63,485 nucleotides of DNA from NCBI RefSeq assembly GCF_001458595.1, contig NZ_LN890326.1, positions 251,763-315,247 on the forward strand, given 5' to 3'. Shown here piece by piece: positions 20,331 to 33,083 of this stretch. The position numbers and the translations under genes are program-made. The notes under the pieces were generated by a model. The model was not told the DNA's origin and searched no databases. It was given only the letters and a program-made list of their open reading frames with translations. This DNA comes from Clostridium neonatale. Lineage in GTDB: Bacteria; Bacillota; Clostridia; Clostridiales; Clostridiaceae. Numbering within the stretch: position 1 is the first letter of the stretch; every line of letters begins with the position of its first letter.

Positions 20331-20364
20331 AATTGAGGTAAGGAATAAATTCCCTACCTCAATT
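20331..20364 (-). terminator. Terminator after tuf copy 1
   Basis: Inverted repeat with the core TTGAGGTA/TACCTCAA, extended through GGGAA/TTCC, immediately behind the tuf stop codon. A moderately T-rich tail follows on the minus strand. It separates tuf from the S10 promoter. Confidence 0.75.
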
Positions 20365-20375
20365 ACAATTTAATA

Positions 20376-21569
20376 TTATTCAACTATACTAGTAACAACT
20401 CCAGAACCTACAGTTCTTCCACCTTCTCTGATAGCGAATCTTAATCCTTCATCCATTGCGATTGGAGTGATTAATTCAACATTCATGTCAATGTGGTCTC
20501 CTGGCATTACCATTTCCATTCCATCTGGTAATTTGATTGAACCAGTAACGTCAGTTGTTCTGAAATAGAATTGTGGTCTATATCCATCGAAGAATGGAGT
20601 ATGTCTTCCACCTTCTTCTTTTTTAAGTACGTATACTTGACCTACGAACTTAGTATGTGGATGTACTGAGTTTGGTTTTGCTAAAACTTGACCTCTTTCG
20701 ATTTCAGTTCTTTGAATACCTCTTAATAATGCTCCGATATTATCTCCTGCTTGCGCTTCGTCTAATAACTTTCTGAACATTTCGATTCCAGTTACTACTG
20801 TCTTCTTCTTTTCTTCTTGTAATCCAACGATATCTATTTCATCTCCAACATGAAGAACCCCAGCTTCAACTCTTCCTGTTGCAACTGTTCCTCTACCAGT
20901 GATTGTAAATACATCTTCAACTGGCATTAAGAATGGTTTATCTGTAGCTCTTTCTGGTGTTGGAATATAACTATCTACTGCATCCATTAAATCTAATATT
21001 GGTTTGATAGCTTCTTCATCTGTTGGATTTTCTAATGCTTTTAATGCTGATCCTGTTATTACTGGAATATCATCACCTGGGAAGTCATATTCACTTAATA
21101 ATTCTCTTACTTCCATTTCAACTAATTCTAATAATTCTGGATCATCTACCATATCTGCTTTGTTTAAGAATACTACTATGTATTCTATACCAACTCTTGA
21201 TCCTAATAAGATATGTTCTCTTGTTTGTGGCATTGGACCATCTGCTGCTGATACAACTAAGATAGCTCCATCCATTTGTGCAGCTCCTGTAATCATGTTC
21301 TTAACATAGTCAGCATGTCCTGGACAGTCTACGTGAGCATAGTGTCTGTTTTCTGTTTCATACTCAACGTGAGCTGTATTGATTGTAATTCCTCTTTCTT
21401 TTTCTTCTGGCGCTTTATCTATATCAGCATAGTTAAACGCTTCTGCATATCCTCTGTTTGCTAATACAGTTGTTATAGCTGCTGTTAATGTTGTCTTACC
21501 GTGGTCTACGTGACCGATTGTTCCAATGTTAACATGTGGCTTACTTCTCTCGAACTTTTCCTTTGCCAT
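20376..21569 (-). CDS. tuf: Elongation factor Tu, copy 1
   Basis: GTPase that delivers aminoacyl-tRNA to the ribosome. The 397 residues show the G motifs GHVDHGKT (residues 19-26), [14 protein letters not shown] and SALKAL, with switch [10 protein letters not shown]. The coding sequence appears identical in every base to copy 2 at 36210-37403, and identity extends about 20 nt upstream through the ribosome site. It follows fusA as in the classical str operon. Confidence 0.98.
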   Translation of the reverse strand: MAKEKFERSKPHVNIGTIGHVDHGKTTLTAAITTVLANRGYAEAFNYADIDKAPEEKERGITINTAHVEYETENRHYAHVDCPGHADYVKNMITGAAQMDGAILVVSAADGPMPQTREHILLGSRVGIEYIVVFLNKADMVDDPELLELVEMEVRELLSEYDFPGDDIPVITGSALKALENPTDEEAIKPILDLMDAVDSYIPTPERATDKPFLMPVEDVFTITGRGTVATGRVEAGVLHVGDEIDIVGLQEEKKKTVVTGIEMFRKLLDEAQAGDNIGALLRGIQRTEIERGQVLAKPNSVHPHTKFVGQVYVLKKEEGGRHTPFFDGYRPQFYFRTTDVTGSIKLPDGMEMVMPGDHIDMNVELITPIAMDEGLRFAIREGGRTVGSGVVTSIVE

Positions 21570-21633
21570 TGTTAAATTCCTCCCTTATGATAGAAATTAA
21601 TTTTTCAAATCTTTCGTAATTATTATAGCGTAT

Positions 21634-21667
21634 AAAATAGATAATATCTATATATATTATCTATTTT
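21634..21667 (-). repeat. AT-only hairpin between fusA and tuf copy 1
   Basis: Perfect 14-bp inverted repeat (AAAATAGATAATAT and its complement) with a 6-nt loop. There is no GC in the loop-proximal half, so termination would be weak; it could be a partial terminator or processing site between fusA and tuf. Confidence 0.5.
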
Positions 21668-21696
21668 ATTATTAATTATTATACTATAATTTAAAA

Positions 21697-23763
21697 TTAT
21701 TTTGCTCTCTTACCAGCTATTTCTTCTTGTATGTTCTTTGGAACTTCTTCATAGTGGTCGAATACCATAGCGTAAACACCTCTACCTTGAGTTCTTGATC
21801 TTAAAGCTGTAGCATATCCAAACATTTCAGATAATGGTATATATGCTCTAATAACTTGAGCTCCATTAACAGCCTCCATGCCTTCCATTCTACCTCTTCT
21901 TGAGTTAACGTCTCCAATAACATCTCCCATGTATTCTTCTGGAACTGTTATTTCAACTTTCATCATAGGTTCAAGAAGTACTGGATCTGCTTTAGCCATA
22001 GCATTTTTGAACGCCATAGAACCAGCAATTTTAAATGCCATTTCAGATGAGTCAACTTCATGATATGAACCATGTACTAACTTAACTTTGAAGTTAATAA
22101 CGTTGTATCCAGCAACAATACCATTTAAAGCTGCTTCTTGAATACCTGCATCGATAGCTGGTATATATTCCTTAGGAATAGCTCCACCAACAATAGCATT
22201 TTCAAATACATATTCTCCATCAGTTGGTTCCATTTCAATTACAGCATGACCGTATTGACCTTTACCACCTGATTGTTTAGCATATTTAGCTTCAGCTTTA
22301 ACTGCTGATCTAATTGTTTCTTTGTAAGCAACTTGAGGAGCACCTACATTACATTCAACCTTAAACTCTCTTTGAAGTCTATCAACGATAATATCTAAGT
22401 GAAGCTCTCCCATACCTGCAATTATTGTTTGACCTGTTTCTTCATCAGTCCAAGTTTTGAAAGTTGGATCTTCTTCAGCTAACTTAGCTAAAGCTATACC
22501 CATCTTTTCTTGACCGGCCTTTGTTTTAGGCTCAATTGCAATATTTATAACTGGTTCTGGGAATTCCATAGACTCAAGAACTACTGGAGATTTTTCATCA
22601 CATAAAGTATCTCCTGTAGTAGTATTCTTTAATCCAATAACTGCTCCTAATTCACCTGCTTCCAAAGCTTCAACTTCTTGTCTTGAATTAGAGTGCATCT
22701 TTACAAGTCTTCCGATTCTTTCTTTCTTACCCTTAGTTGAGTTAAGAACATATGAACCACTTTGCATTACACCTGAATAAATTCTTGTGAACGCCAACTT
22801 ACCAACAAATGGATCTGTAGCAATTTTAAATGCTAAAGCAGATAATGGTTCGCTATCATCAGCTTTTCTTTCAACTTCTTCACCTTCTAAAGTTGTTCCT
22901 TTTACAGCTGGAATATCTAATGGTGATGGTAAGAAGTCCACAACACCATCAATCATTTCTTGAACGCCTTTATTTTTGTATGAAGAACCACAAATACATG
23001 GATAAATTTCATTAGCGATTGTTGCTTTTCTTAAAGCAGATTTTAATTCTTCTACAGTAAGTTCTTCACCTTCTAAATACTTTTCCATTAATTCTTCATC
23101 TGTTTCAGCTATAGCTTCAATCATGGCAGCTCTATATTCTTCAGCTTGATCTACTAAATCAGCTGGAATTTCTTCTTCTCTCATATCTTTTCCAAGATCA
23201 TCATAGAATACGATAGCTATATTTCTTATAAGGTCAACCATACCTTTAAAGTTTTCTTCGCTACCTATTGGAATTTGTATTGGAACAGCATTTCCTTTTA
23301 ATCTATCCTTAACAGTTTCTACACATCTAAAGAAATCTGCACCTGTAGCATCCATCTTATTTACATAAATCATTCTTGGAACACCATATTTATCCGCCTG
23401 TCTCCAAACTGTTTCAGTTTGAGGTTCAACCCCACTTTTAGCATCTAAAACAGTAACGGCTCCATCTAGAACTCTTAAAGATCTTTCAACTTCCACTGTG
23501 AAGTCTACGTGTCCTGGAGTATCAATGATGTTTAATTCATGACCTTTCCATTCACATGATGTCGCAGCAGAAGTAATTGTTATACCTCTTTCTTGTTCTT
23601 GAACCATCCAGTCCATTGTAGCTTCACCATCATGAACTTCTCCTATTTTATGGCTTACACCTGTATAAAATAATATACGCTCAGTAGTTGTTGTTTTACC
23701 TGCATCTATATGAGCCATTATTCCGAAATTTCTAAATTTCTCTAAAGGATATTTTCTTGCCAT
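21697..23763 (-). CDS. fusA: Elongation factor G
   Basis: Translocation GTPase. The 688 residues start [20 protein letters not shown] with P-loop AHIDAGKTT, switch [24 protein letters not shown] and NKMD. Domain IV shows [16 protein letters not shown] and [15 protein letters not shown]. Standard str operon place after rpsG, with no promoter visible in the 90-nt gap. Confidence 0.98.
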   Translation of the reverse strand: MARKYPLEKFRNFGIMAHIDAGKTTTTERILFYTGVSHKIGEVHDGEATMDWMVQEQERGITITSAATSCEWKGHELNIIDTPGHVDFTVEVERSLRVLDGAVTVLDAKSGVEPQTETVWRQADKYGVPRMIYVNKMDATGADFFRCVETVKDRLKGNAVPIQIPIGSEENFKGMVDLIRNIAIVFYDDLGKDMREEEIPADLVDQAEEYRAAMIEAIAETDEELMEKYLEGEELTVEELKSALRKATIANEIYPCICGSSYKNKGVQEMIDGVVDFLPSPLDIPAVKGTTLEGEEVERKADDSEPLSALAFKIATDPFVGKLAFTRIYSGVMQSGSYVLNSTKGKKERIGRLVKMHSNSRQEVEALEAGELGAVIGLKNTTTGDTLCDEKSPVVLESMEFPEPVINIAIEPKTKAGQEKMGIALAKLAEEDPTFKTWTDEETGQTIIAGMGELHLDIIVDRLQREFKVECNVGAPQVAYKETIRSAVKAEAKYAKQSGGKGQYGHAVIEMEPTDGEYVFENAIVGGAIPKEYIPAIDAGIQEAALNGIVAGYNVINFKVKLVHGSYHEVDSSEMAFKIAGSMAFKNAMAKADPVLLEPMMKVEITVPEEYMGDVIGDVNSRRGRMEGMEAVNGAQVIRAYIPLSEMFGYATALRSRTQGRGVYAMVFDHYEEVPKNIQEEIAGKRAK

Positions 23764-23853
23764 TTATTTGTCCTCCTCTCAAATAGTAAATATAGTAAAA
23801 TAATTTGACAAAACTGCCTTAGCATTAGCCAAAACAGTTTTGATATATATATA

Positions 23854-24351
<498 letters not shown>

Positions 24352-24368
24352 TTAAGTTCATCGGTACT

Positions 24369-24389
24369 CGGCATTATTTTCTAATACCG
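24369..24389 (-). promoter_or_regulatory. Hairpin in the rpsL-rpsG spacer
   Basis: An 8-bp stem (CGGTATTA/TAATGCCG, one G-T pair) with loop GAAAA in the 151-nt spacer. Position matches the S7 autoregulatory site known from E. coli; homology of structure is not established. Confidence 0.4.
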
Positions 24390-24475
24390 CAAAGTGCTAA
24401 TCTTTACATCTATATATAAACTTAACTAAATTCAATATTTATGTTGAAGATAAGCACTATCATAAGTTAAGATTC

Positions 24476-24850
24476 CTATTTCTTAGGTTTCTTAGCACCG
24501 TACTTAGATCTTCCTTGCATTCTGTTAGCTACTCCGGCACAGTCTAACGCACCTCTTACAATATGGTATCTAACACCAGGAAGGTCCTTAACTCTTCCAC
24601 CTCTTATAAGAACAACACTATGTTCTTGTAAGTTGTGACCAACTCCACCTATATATGCAGTTACTTCATATCCATTTGTTAATCTAACTCTGGCAATTTT
24701 TCTTAAAGCTGAGTTAGGCTTCTTAGGAGTTGTTGTTTTAACTACTGTACATACCCCTCTTTTTTGTGGACACTCTTTAAGTGCTGGTGCAGTTGATTTA
24801 GCTATAGTTGTCTTTCTGCCTTTTCTTACTAATTGGCTAATAGTTGGCAT
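24476..24850 (-). CDS. rpsL: 30S ribosomal protein S12
   Basis: Decoding-site protein. The 124 residues start [20 protein letters not shown]; the streptomycin-region motif [20 protein letters not shown] retains wild-type lysines (PKKPNS and the later [12 protein letters not shown]). It is the first gene after rpoC and has its own promoter. Confidence 0.98.
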   Translation of the reverse strand: MPTISQLVRKGRKTTIAKSTAPALKECPQKRGVCTVVKTTTPKKPNSALRKIARVRLTNGYEVTAYIGGVGHNLQEHSVVLIRGGRVKDLPGVRYHIVRGALDCAGVANRMQGRSKYGAKKPKK

Positions 24851-24981
24851 TGTTTCACCTCCTGAAATTTATTTTATCTATATAAATAAAGATAAAAACT
24901 AATTTATTTTTAAATATTGGGTAATCTACTATTATTTTAAAATTTCAATATTAAATTATGTAAATAATTTATAAAATATAC

Positions 24982-25085
24982 GAAACTTATTTATTGTGTT
25001 GACACATATCTGTATATTTTATAGAGTAAATCACACAAATTGTATTTTATCATTTTAATATACACATGTCAACACAATAAGTTTC
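24982..25085. repeat. Inverted repeat carrying opposed -35-like boxes
   Basis: Two arms, 24982-25004 and 25067-25085, are inverted copies of GAAACTTATTGTGTTGACA; the left arm carries a 4-nt insertion. Each arm includes TTGACA, so potential promoters point at each other across a 62-nt centre. The minus-strand one is the rpsL promoter; the plus-strand one has only a poor -10 (TAGAGT). The remaining gap between rpsL and rpoC holds no gene. Confidence 0.7.
25044..25072 (-). promoter_or_regulatory. Promoter of the rpsL-rpsG-fusA operon
   Basis: TTGACA at 25067-25072, 17-nt spacer, TAAAAT at 25044-25049. The -35 is embedded in an extended TTGTGTTGACA context, which recurs at the rpoB promoter. Confidence 0.75.
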
Positions 25086-25090
25086 TAATA

Positions 25091-28000
25091 TTAAACTGTT
25101 TCTATTTCTTCTACAGATTCTTCCTCTGCTGCTTCTATGTTAAGATTTCTATATCTCATCATTCCTGTACCAGCTGGAATAAGTTTACCAATTATAACAT
25201 TTTCTTTTAAGCCTACTAATGGATCTACTTTTCCTTTTATTGCTGCTTCTGTTAATACTCTTGTTGTTTCTTGGAATGACGCTGCTGATAAGAAGCTATC
25301 TGTTGCTAATGCTGCTTTAGTAATTCCCAAAAGAGTTTCTTCTCCTTTGGCTTCTTCTCCACCAAATTCTCTAACTCTAGCATTTTCTTCTTTGAAATCA
25401 AACATATCTATCATTGTTCCTGGTAAAAGATCTGTATCTCCAGATTCACTAACTTTTATTTTTCTTGTCATTTGTCTTACAACTACTTCTAGATGTTTAT
25501 CATTAATATCAACACCTTGTAATCTATAAACTTTTTGAACTTCTGAGAGTAAATATCTTCTTGCACCATCAATTCCTTTGATATTCATTATATCATGCGG
25601 ATTAACAGAGCCTTCTGTTATTTCATCTCCTGCTTCTATATAGTCACCTTCAGTTACTCTTAATCTAGATCCAAATGGAATATCATAGCTACGTTCTTCT
25701 CCATCAGAACTCATAACTATAACCATTCTCTTTTTCTTTGTTTCTTCTATTTTAATACTTCCTGCTATTTCTGATACAATTGCAAGCCCTTTTGGTTTTC
25801 TAGCCTCAAATAACTCCTCAACTCTAGGTAAACCTTGAGTGATATCTGCACCTGAAGCAACTCCACCTGTATGGAATGTTCTCATTGTAAGTTGTGTTCC
25901 TGGCTCTCCGATTGATTGTGCTGCTATAATACCAACTGCTTCACCTATATCAATCTTTTTAGCAGTAGCCATGTTCATACCATAACATCTTGAACATACA
26001 CCCACTTTACAATCACATGTAAATACTGATCTTATTTTTACTTTTTTAATTCCTAACGAAGTAATTTTTTCAGCTGCATCTATATCCATATATTCATTTC
26101 TAGGAACTACAACTTCTCCATTTTCTGGGTTTATAACATCTTCAGCAGTATATCTACCAATTAGTCTTTCTTTTAATTCCTCAATAACTTCATTTCCTTC
26201 TTTGATTTCTGTAACATAAAGACCTTCAGAAGTTCCACAGTCTTCTTCTCTAACAATTACATCTTGAGAAACATCAACAAGCCTTCTTGTTAAATACCCT
26301 GAATCCGCTGTTTTTAATGCAGTATCAGCATTACCTTTTCTAGCACCATGTGTAGATAAGAAATATTCTAATACATCCAAACCTTCTTTGAATGATGCTT
26401 TGATTGGCAATTCTATGATTTTACCAGATGGACTCGCCATAAGTCCTCTCATACCAGCTAATTGCTTAATTTGTGACTTAGAACCTCTCGCTCCTGAGTC
26501 TGCCATCATATATATTGGATTAAACTTATCAAGACTGTCCATTAAAGCATTCGCAATGTCCTCAGTTGTTTGAGTCCACTTTTCAATAACTCTTTCATAT
26601 CTTTCGTCATCAGATATGAATCCTCTCTTATACATTTTTTCAATTTTTTCAACTGTTTCATCAGCTTCTTTAAGTAATTCATATTTAGCATCTGGAACTA
26701 TAATATCCGATGTCGCAACTGTTACCGCTCCAATTGATGAATAATGATATCCTAGCGCTTTTATATTATCAAGCATCACTGATGTCTTTATTGGGCCATG
26801 CTTCATATAGCAATTATCTATAATTCTACCTAATGATTTTTTAGTTACTAAGAAATCAACTTCCAAATCAAATTTTGTTTCTTCATTGCTTCTATCGACT
26901 AATCCTAGATTTTGAGGTATTGATTCATTGAAAATTATTTTACCAACTGTAGTTTTAATTATTCTTGATTGTTTTACTCCATCAAATTCTCTACTTACTT
27001 TTACATTAATCTTTGCATGGATATTAATAGCCTTTGTCTCATATGCCATTATAGCTTCATCTACACTAGAGAAAGTCATTCCTTCTCCTTTAGCACCATC
27101 TCTATCCATTGTTAAGTAATATGATCCAAGAACCATATCTTGTGTAGGAACACAAACCGGTTTACCATCTGATGGCTTTAATATATTGCTTGCACCTAGC
27201 ATTAAAAACCTTGCTTCCGCTTGTGCTTCAACAGATAATGGAAGATGGACAGCCATTTGGTCACCATCAAAGTCAGCATTGTATGCTGTACAAGATAATG
27301 GATGAAGTTTTATTGCCTTACCTTCTACTAAGACTGGTTGAAATGCTTGAATTCCAAGTCTATGCAGTGTAGGAGCACGATTAAGTAATACTGGATGATC
27401 AGCAATAACCTCTTCTAGTACATCCCAGACTTGTGGTTGAACTCTTTCAACCATTCTCTTAGCACTTTTAATATTATGAGCAATTCCATCTTGAACTAGT
27501 TTCTTCATAACAAATGGTTTAAATAACTCTATAGCCATTTCTTTTGGAAGACCGCATTGATACATTTTTAATTCTGGACCAACAACAATAACTGATCTTC
27601 CCGAATAGTCAACTCTCTTACCAAGTAAGTTTTGTCTAAATCTTCCTTGCTTACCTTTTAACATATCAGAAAGAGATTTTAAAGGTCTATTTCCCGGACC
27701 TGTTACAGGCCTACCTCTTCTACCATTATCAATAAGTGCATCTACAGCCTCTTGAAGCATTCTTTTTTCATTTCTAACAATTATATCAGGAGCTCCTAAA
27801 TCTAATAACTTCTTTAATCTGTTATTTCTATTTATAACTCTTCTATATAAATCATTTAAATCAGAAGTAGCAAATCTTCCACCATCTAGTTGAACCATTG
27901 GTCTTAAATCTGGCGGTATTACTGGTATAACACTTATAACCATCCACCCTGGTTTATTCCCAGATTTTCTAAATGATTCTACCACTTCTAATCTTCTAAT

Positions 28001-28621
28001 TATTCTTACTTTTTTTTGACCAGTACTCTGTTTTAATTCTTCTTTTAGTTCCTTTGACGCTGATTCTAAGTCAATCTCATTTAATAATTCTTGGATTGCT
28101 TCTGCACCCATACTAGCTTCAAAGCTTTCATCACCATATTTTTCAACAGCTTCTCTATACTCTTTTTCATTAAGAAGTTGTTTCTTTAATAGTGGTGTTT
28201 CTTTTGGATCTGTAACTATATAAGAAGCAAAATATAATACTTTTTCTAAAGATCTTGGTGACATATCTAGTAACAATCCCATTCTTGATGGGATTCCTTT
28301 AAAGTACCAAATGTGAGATACAGGGGCAGCCAATTCAATGTGCCCCATTCTTTCTCTTCTTACCTTAGCCTTAGTAACTTCTACTCCACATCTATCACAA
28401 ACTATTCCCTTATATCTAACTCTCTTATATTTTCCACAATGACATTCCCAATCTTTCATTGGTCCAAATATTCTTTCACAGAATAAACCATCTCTTTCTG
28501 GCTTTAAAGTTCTGTAATTAATTGTTTCTGGTTTTTTAACTTCTCCTCTTGACCACTCTCTTATTTGTTCTGGAGATGCTAAACCAATTTGTATTGCATC
28601 AAAATTATTTAATTCAAACAA
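25091..28621 (-). CDS. rpoC: RNA polymerase subunit beta'
   Basis: Catalytic beta' subunit, 1176 residues. Near the N-terminus is the zinc ribbon [20 protein letters not shown]; the active-site magnesium loop [12 protein letters not shown] is near residue 450; the second zinc site has [13 protein letters not shown] and the trigger loop [11 protein letters not shown]. It starts 21 nt after rpoB. No separate terminator is evident before the rpsL promoter. Confidence 0.98.
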   Translation of the reverse strand: MFELNNFDAIQIGLASPEQIREWSRGEVKKPETINYRTLKPERDGLFCERIFGPMKDWECHCGKYKRVRYKGIVCDRCGVEVTKAKVRRERMGHIELAAPVSHIWYFKGIPSRMGLLLDMSPRSLEKVLYFASYIVTDPKETPLLKKQLLNEKEYREAVEKYGDESFEASMGAEAIQELLNEIDLESASKELKEELKQSTGQKKVRIIRRLEVVESFRKSGNKPGWMVISVIPVIPPDLRPMVQLDGGRFATSDLNDLYRRVINRNNRLKKLLDLGAPDIIVRNEKRMLQEAVDALIDNGRRGRPVTGPGNRPLKSLSDMLKGKQGRFRQNLLGKRVDYSGRSVIVVGPELKMYQCGLPKEMAIELFKPFVMKKLVQDGIAHNIKSAKRMVERVQPQVWDVLEEVIADHPVLLNRAPTLHRLGIQAFQPVLVEGKAIKLHPLSCTAYNADFDGDQMAVHLPLSVEAQAEARFLMLGASNILKPSDGKPVCVPTQDMVLGSYYLTMDRDGAKGEGMTFSSVDEAIMAYETKAINIHAKINVKVSREFDGVKQSRIIKTTVGKIIFNESIPQNLGLVDRSNEETKFDLEVDFLVTKKSLGRIIDNCYMKHGPIKTSVMLDNIKALGYHYSSIGAVTVATSDIIVPDAKYELLKEADETVEKIEKMYKRGFISDDERYERVIEKWTQTTEDIANALMDSLDKFNPIYMMADSGARGSKSQIKQLAGMRGLMASPSGKIIELPIKASFKEGLDVLEYFLSTHGARKGNADTALKTADSGYLTRRLVDVSQDVIVREEDCGTSEGLYVTEIKEGNEVIEELKERLIGRYTAEDVINPENGEVVVPRNEYMDIDAAEKITSLGIKKVKIRSVFTCDCKVGVCSRCYGMNMATAKKIDIGEAVGIIAAQSIGEPGTQLTMRTFHTGGVASGADITQGLPRVEELFEARKPKGLAIVSEIAGSIKIEETKKKRMVIVMSSDGEERSYDIPFGSRLRVTEGDYIEAGDEITEGSVNPHDIMNIKGIDGARRYLLSEVQKVYRLQGVDINDKHLEVVVRQMTRKIKVSESGDTDLLPGTMIDMFDFKEENARVREFGGEEAKGEETLLGITKAALATDSFLSAASFQETTRVLTEAAIKGKVDPLVGLKENVIIGKLIPAGTGMMRYRNLNIEAAEEESVEEIETV

Positions 28622-28642
28622 GGGTAAATCCTCCCTTCAAAA

Positions 28643-31600
28643 TTAGTGTTCATCATTAAATCCATCTAAATCTAGCTGATCTAGTTCTTCGATATCTGCA
28701 TTTTCGTCATAATCAATATCATCAAGGTCATCTTCCCTAGTCTCATCATAGCCATCATTTATAATTTCCGGTTCTGGAGTAATACTTTCTTCAGTTCCCT
28801 CTATATTAACTTCCAAATCTGCCATGTCATCATCAGTAAACTCTTTTAATTTAACTTCTTCATGCGAGTCATTTAGAACCTTTATATCAAGACATAAAGC
28901 TTGAAGTTCCTTTATAAGAACTTTAAATGATTCCGGAACACCTGGTTCTGGTATATTTTCACCTTTAACTATAGCCTCATATGTTTTAACTCTACCTACA
29001 ACATCATCTGATTTAACTGTTAAAATTTCTTGTAATGTATGTGCTGCGCCGTATGCTTCAAGTGCCCAAACTTCCATTTCTCCAAATCTTTGCCCACCAA
29101 ATTGAGCTTTACCTCCAAGTGGTTGTTGCGTAACTAAAGAGTATGGTCCAGTTGATCTAGCATGTATCTTATCATCAACTAAGTGATGAAGCTTTAAGAT
29201 ATACATTATTCCAACAGTTACTTCATTATCAAACGGCTCTCCTGTTCTTCCGTCATATAATATAGTCTTAGCATTAGCATTAAATCCAGCCTTTTCTAAG
29301 CATTCTGTAATTTCACTTTCTGTTGCTCCATCAAATACTGGTGTTGCTATGTGCCAACCTAAATGGCTTGCTGCCCATCCTAAATGAACTTCAAGCACCT
29401 GCCCTATATTCATACGTGAAGGAACTCCTAGCGGATTTAAGCAAATTTGAAGTGGTCTTCCATCTGGTAAAAACGGCATATCTTCTTCCGGTAAAACTCT
29501 TGATATAACCCCTTTATTACCATGACGTCCTGCCATCTTATCACCAACTGATATTTTTCTTTTTTGTGCGATATAGCATCTTACAAGTTCATTAACTCCT
29601 GGATTTAATTCATCTCCATTTTCTCTTGTAAATACTTTAATATCAACAATTATACCAGCTTCTCCATGTGGCACTCTTAATGAAGTATCTCTTACTTCTC
29701 TAGCTTTTTCTCCAAATATTGCTCTCAGCAATCTTTCTTCTGCTGTTAATTCTGTTTCGCCCTTTGGTGTAACCTTACCTACTAATATATCTCCAGATCT
29801 TACTTCAGCACCTATTCTGATTATTCCTCTTTCATCCACATCTTTAAGCGCATCATCGCTTACATTTGGAATATCTCTTGTTATTTCTTCTGGGCCTAGC
29901 TTCGTATCTCTCGCTTCGCATTCATATTCTTCAATATGCATAGAAGTAAAGATATCTTCTCTAACTAATTCTTCAGAAATCAGCATAGCATCTTCGTAGT
30001 TATATCCTTCCCATGTTATGAATCCCATTCTGATATTTCTACCTAATGCAATTTCACCTAAATCTGTTGATGGACCGTCTGCAATAACCTGATTCTTATA
30101 TACAACTTCTCCTGTATCTACTATTGGCCTTTGATTAATACAAGTACCTGAGTTACTTCTCTTAAACTTTAATAGTTTATATACATCTATACCACCATCT
30201 GAATCTCTTTTAATTTTTATTTCAGAACCAGATACATATGTAACAATTCCTGCATTTTTCGCTTTAGGAAGTACTCCTGAATCTACAGCTGCTTTATACT
30301 CAATACCAGTACCCACTATTGGTGCTTGTGGCTTTAATAATGGAACTGCTTGACGTTGCATGTTTGATCCCATAAGTGCTCTTGTAGCATCATCATTTTC
30401 AAGGAACGGAATCATAGCTGTTGCAACTGATACCATCTGTCTTGCAGATACATCAATCAAATCTACATCTGTAGACGGAACTACGAACACGTCTTCTAAG
30501 TGTCTTACTGTAACCTTTTTATCGATAAAATGTCCTTCTTCATCTAGCGGTTCTTTTGCTTGAGCTATTAAAAACTGATCTTCTTCATCTGCAGTAAAGT
30601 ATCTAATTTCATCTGTAGCTCTACCGTGTTCTTTATCAACTATTCTATATGGTGTTTCTATAAAACCATATTCATTGACTTTAGCAAAAGTAGCTAATGA
30701 ATTAATAAGACCTATATTCGGACCTTCTGGTGTTTCTATAGGACACATTCTTCCATAATGTGAATGGTGAACGTCTCTAACTTCAAACCCTGCTCTTTCT
30801 CTTGAAAGTCCCCCTGGTCCTAATGCTGATAATCTTCTTTTATGAGTTAATTCCGATAATGGATTTGTTTGATCCATGAATTGTGATAATTGTGAGCTTC
30901 CAAAGAATTCTTTTATAGCTGCTGCCACCGGTCTTATATTTATTAACATCTGTGGAGTTATTGCTTCTTGATCTTGAATAGTCATTCTTTCTTTAACTAC
31001 TCTTTCCATCCTTGATAAACCAATTCTAAATTGATTTTGTAATAATTCTCCAACTGATCTTAATCTTCTATTTCCTAAATGGTCTATATCATCAACATAG
31101 CCTATTCCATATGCTAATCCTAGTTCATAACTAATAGTTGCGAAAATATCATCTCTTATAATATGTTTTGGAATAAGTCTTGAAATATTCTTCTTTATCT
31201 CTTCTTTAATAGTTGATTCATCAGAAAAGTTATCTAATATTTCTCTTAATGTTGGATAGTGTACTAATTCTTTAATTCCTAAATCTGAAATATCAAATGA
31301 AACTTGTTTATTTATATCAACAAAATGGTTACTTATTACCCTAACCACCTTATCTTCTATTAATAGATCAACAGATTTAACACCAGCATTTTGTATTTCT
31401 TCAGCCATCAACCTACTAATTTTTTGATTTTTCTCAACCATTATTTCTCCAGTTTGTGGATTAACAATATCCCCTGCAGATACTTGGTTTGCTATTCTTA
31501 AATTTAATGCTAGCTTTCTATTAAATTTATATCTACCTACTCTAGATAAATCATATCTTTTTGCATCAAAAAATAGAGTATCAATTAAAGATATAGCACT

Positions 31601-32347
31601 ATCAACTGTTGGTGGCTCTCCTGGTCTTAATCTTTTATATATTTCAAGCAATGCCTCTTCTTTAGTCTTAGTATTATCTTTTTCTATTGAAGCTCTAAGT
31701 CTTTCTTCTTCTCCAAAAAAGTCTAATAATTCTTGATCACTGCCAAAACCCATAGCTCTCGCTAATATAGTGATTGGTAGCTTTCTTGTCTTATCTATTC
31801 TTACATAGATTATATCATTTGAATCTGTTTCATACTCTAACCATGCACCCCTATTAGGAATTACAGTAGCAGAATATAATTTTTTACCACTCTTGTCTAT
31901 AGAGTAATTATAATATACGCCTGGTGATCTTACTAATTGACTTACTATAACTCTTTCTGCACCATTGATTACAAAAGTACCTTGTTCAGTCATTAAAGGA
32001 AAATCTCCCATGAACACTTCTTGTTCTTTTATTTCACCAGTTTCATTATTTTGAAGTCTTACTGAAACTTTCAGTGGAGCTGCATATGTTGCATCTCTTT
32101 CTTTACATTCTTCAACTGAGTATTTGATATTTTCCATATCAAGTTTATAATCAACAAATTCTAAAACTAAATTACCCGTAAAATTTGTTATCGGATTGAT
32201 ATCCTCAAAAACTTCGTGTAATCCTTCATCTAGAAACCATTGATATGAATCTAATTGAACCTCAATTAGATTTGGCATTTCAGTAACATCTTTAACCTTA
32301 CCGAAACTCATTCTTGTTCTTTTCCCAACTTGGACAGGATGTACCAT
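28643..32347 (-). CDS. rpoB: RNA polymerase subunit beta
   Basis: Catalytic beta subunit, 1234 residues. The rifampicin-pocket region [20 protein letters not shown] and [20 protein letters not shown] is wild-type in appearance, and [13 protein letters not shown] and [13 protein letters not shown] are present. The C-terminus carries a long acidic tail rich in D and E (roughly the last 50 residues) beyond the usual end, a feature seen in some clostridia. Confidence 0.98.
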   Translation of the reverse strand: MVHPVQVGKRTRMSFGKVKDVTEMPNLIEVQLDSYQWFLDEGLHEVFEDINPITNFTGNLVLEFVDYKLDMENIKYSVEECKERDATYAAPLKVSVRLQNNETGEIKEQEVFMGDFPLMTEQGTFVINGAERVIVSQLVRSPGVYYNYSIDKSGKKLYSATVIPNRGAWLEYETDSNDIIYVRIDKTRKLPITILARAMGFGSDQELLDFFGEEERLRASIEKDNTKTKEEALLEIYKRLRPGEPPTVDSAISLIDTLFFDAKRYDLSRVGRYKFNRKLALNLRIANQVSAGDIVNPQTGEIMVEKNQKISRLMAEEIQNAGVKSVDLLIEDKVVRVISNHFVDINKQVSFDISDLGIKELVHYPTLREILDNFSDESTIKEEIKKNISRLIPKHIIRDDIFATISYELGLAYGIGYVDDIDHLGNRRLRSVGELLQNQFRIGLSRMERVVKERMTIQDQEAITPQMLINIRPVAAAIKEFFGSSQLSQFMDQTNPLSELTHKRRLSALGPGGLSRERAGFEVRDVHHSHYGRMCPIETPEGPNIGLINSLATFAKVNEYGFIETPYRIVDKEHGRATDEIRYFTADEEDQFLIAQAKEPLDEEGHFIDKKVTVRHLEDVFVVPSTDVDLIDVSARQMVSVATAMIPFLENDDATRALMGSNMQRQAVPLLKPQAPIVGTGIEYKAAVDSGVLPKAKNAGIVTYVSGSEIKIKRDSDGGIDVYKLLKFKRSNSGTCINQRPIVDTGEVVYKNQVIADGPSTDLGEIALGRNIRMGFITWEGYNYEDAMLISEELVREDIFTSMHIEEYECEARDTKLGPEEITRDIPNVSDDALKDVDERGIIRIGAEVRSGDILVGKVTPKGETELTAEERLLRAIFGEKAREVRDTSLRVPHGEAGIIVDIKVFTRENGDELNPGVNELVRCYIAQKRKISVGDKMAGRHGNKGVISRVLPEEDMPFLPDGRPLQICLNPLGVPSRMNIGQVLEVHLGWAASHLGWHIATPVFDGATESEITECLEKAGFNANAKTILYDGRTGEPFDNEVTVGIMYILKLHHLVDDKIHARSTGPYSLVTQQPLGGKAQFGGQRFGEMEVWALEAYGAAHTLQEILTVKSDDVVGRVKTYEAIVKGENIPEPGVPESFKVLIKELQALCLDIKVLNDSHEEVKLKEFTDDDMADLEVNIEGTEESITPEPEIINDGYDETREDDLDDIDYDENADIEELDQLDLDGFNDEH

Positions 32348-32511
32348 GAACTTTCACCCCTTGTATAAACTAAAATAACCAAAAGCATACTTTCCCTAAG
32401 GACTTTGCTTTCGGACAGCGTCTTTTTATAGTATAACCATTAATAACCAAATTATACTCTGTTTTTCCACTAAGAATATATATTATTCCATAGTGAATAA
32501 TACATTATATT
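32348..32511 (-). promoter_or_regulatory. Long rpoB 5' leader
   Basis: About 160 nt between the promoter and rpoB. It contains a hairpin with outer arms AAAGCA/TGCTTT and inner pairs around a TTAG loop (roughly 32375-32405). No ORF is visible. A regulatory role is unproven. Confidence 0.4.
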
Positions 32512-32540
32512 ATAATATCATATGATTTTTTTATTGTCAA
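32512..32540 (-). promoter_or_regulatory. Promoter of rpoBC
   Basis: TTGACA at 32535-32540, 17-nt spacer, TATTAT at 32512-32517, in an extended TTGTGTTGACA context. The strong terminator after rplL lies upstream, so polymerase genes are separated from rplJL here. Confidence 0.75.
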
Positions 32541-32567
32541 CACAATTTAAAATGTAATATTTAGTCA

Positions 32568-32625
32568 TAAAGCTATATATAATATTTACTATGAATTTGT
32601 ATAATAAACATTATATATAGCTTTA
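32568..32625. repeat. 21-bp inverted repeat between rplL and rpoB
   Basis: Arms 32568-32588 and 32605-32625 are complementary over 21 bp with one mismatch (G-T pair on the minus strand) and a 16-nt loop. The sequence is almost all A/T and lacks target-site duplications. It lies between the rplL terminator and the rpoB promoter. Confidence 0.7.
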
Positions 32626-32637
32626 TACAACCAACAA

Positions 32638-32661
32638 AAAAGGTGCATAAAGCACCTTTTT
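32638..32661 (-). terminator. Terminator after rplL
   Basis: A-tract-flanked stem AAAAAGGTGC/GCACCTTTTT with a 5-nt loop directly after the rplL stop codon, ending in a T-run. It may act as a partial terminator regulating the ratio of L7/L12 to polymerase. Confidence 0.9.
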
Positions 32662-32662
32662 A

Positions 32663-33028
32663 TTATTTAAATTCTACAGTAGCTCCAACTTCAGCTAATT
32701 TAGCTTTCATTTCTTCTGCTTCTTCTTTAGCAACGCCTTCTTTTAATGTCTTAGGAGCTCCATCAACTATTTCTTTAGCTTCTTTTAATCCTAATCCAGT
32801 TATTTCTCTTACAACTTTGATAACCTTTATTTTGTTATCTCCAGCGCTAGCTAATACTACATCAAATTCTGATTTTTCTTCAGCAGCAGCTCCACCAGCT
32901 ACAGCTCCACCAGCTACAACAGCAGCAGCAGCACTTACTCCAAATTCTTCTTCACAAGCCTTTACTAATTCGTTTAATTCTAAAACGCTCATTTCTTTAA
33001 TTGCTTGAATTATATCTTCTCTTGTCAT
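32663..33028 (-). CDS. rplL: 50S ribosomal protein L7/L12
   Basis: Multicopy stalk protein that recruits translational GTPases. The 121 residues have the N-terminal dimer helix ([20 protein letters not shown]), an alanine/glycine-rich hinge and the C-terminal GTPase-binding domain with [20 protein letters not shown]. It follows rplJ. Confidence 0.98.
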   Translation of the reverse strand: MTREDIIQAIKEMSVLELNELVKACEEEFGVSAAAAVVAGGAVAGGAAAEEKSEFDVVLASAGDNKIKVIKVVREITGLGLKEAKEIVDGAPKTLKEGVAKEEAEEMKAKLAEVGATVEFK

Positions 33029-33083
33029 TTTAATAGCACCTCCGAAAATTTTTATAAAATTATTTTTTTATTTTCCACAAATA

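Noticed and set aside
28643..28810. Acidic C-terminal extension of RpoB as a frameshift artefact
   Set aside because: The frame stays open, the composition is consistent and it ends just before rpoC; acidic tails occur on some clostridial RpoB proteins.
32568..32625. 21-bp inverted repeat as a miniature transposable element
   Set aside because: No target-site duplication and no second copy in the window; kept only as a hairpin.
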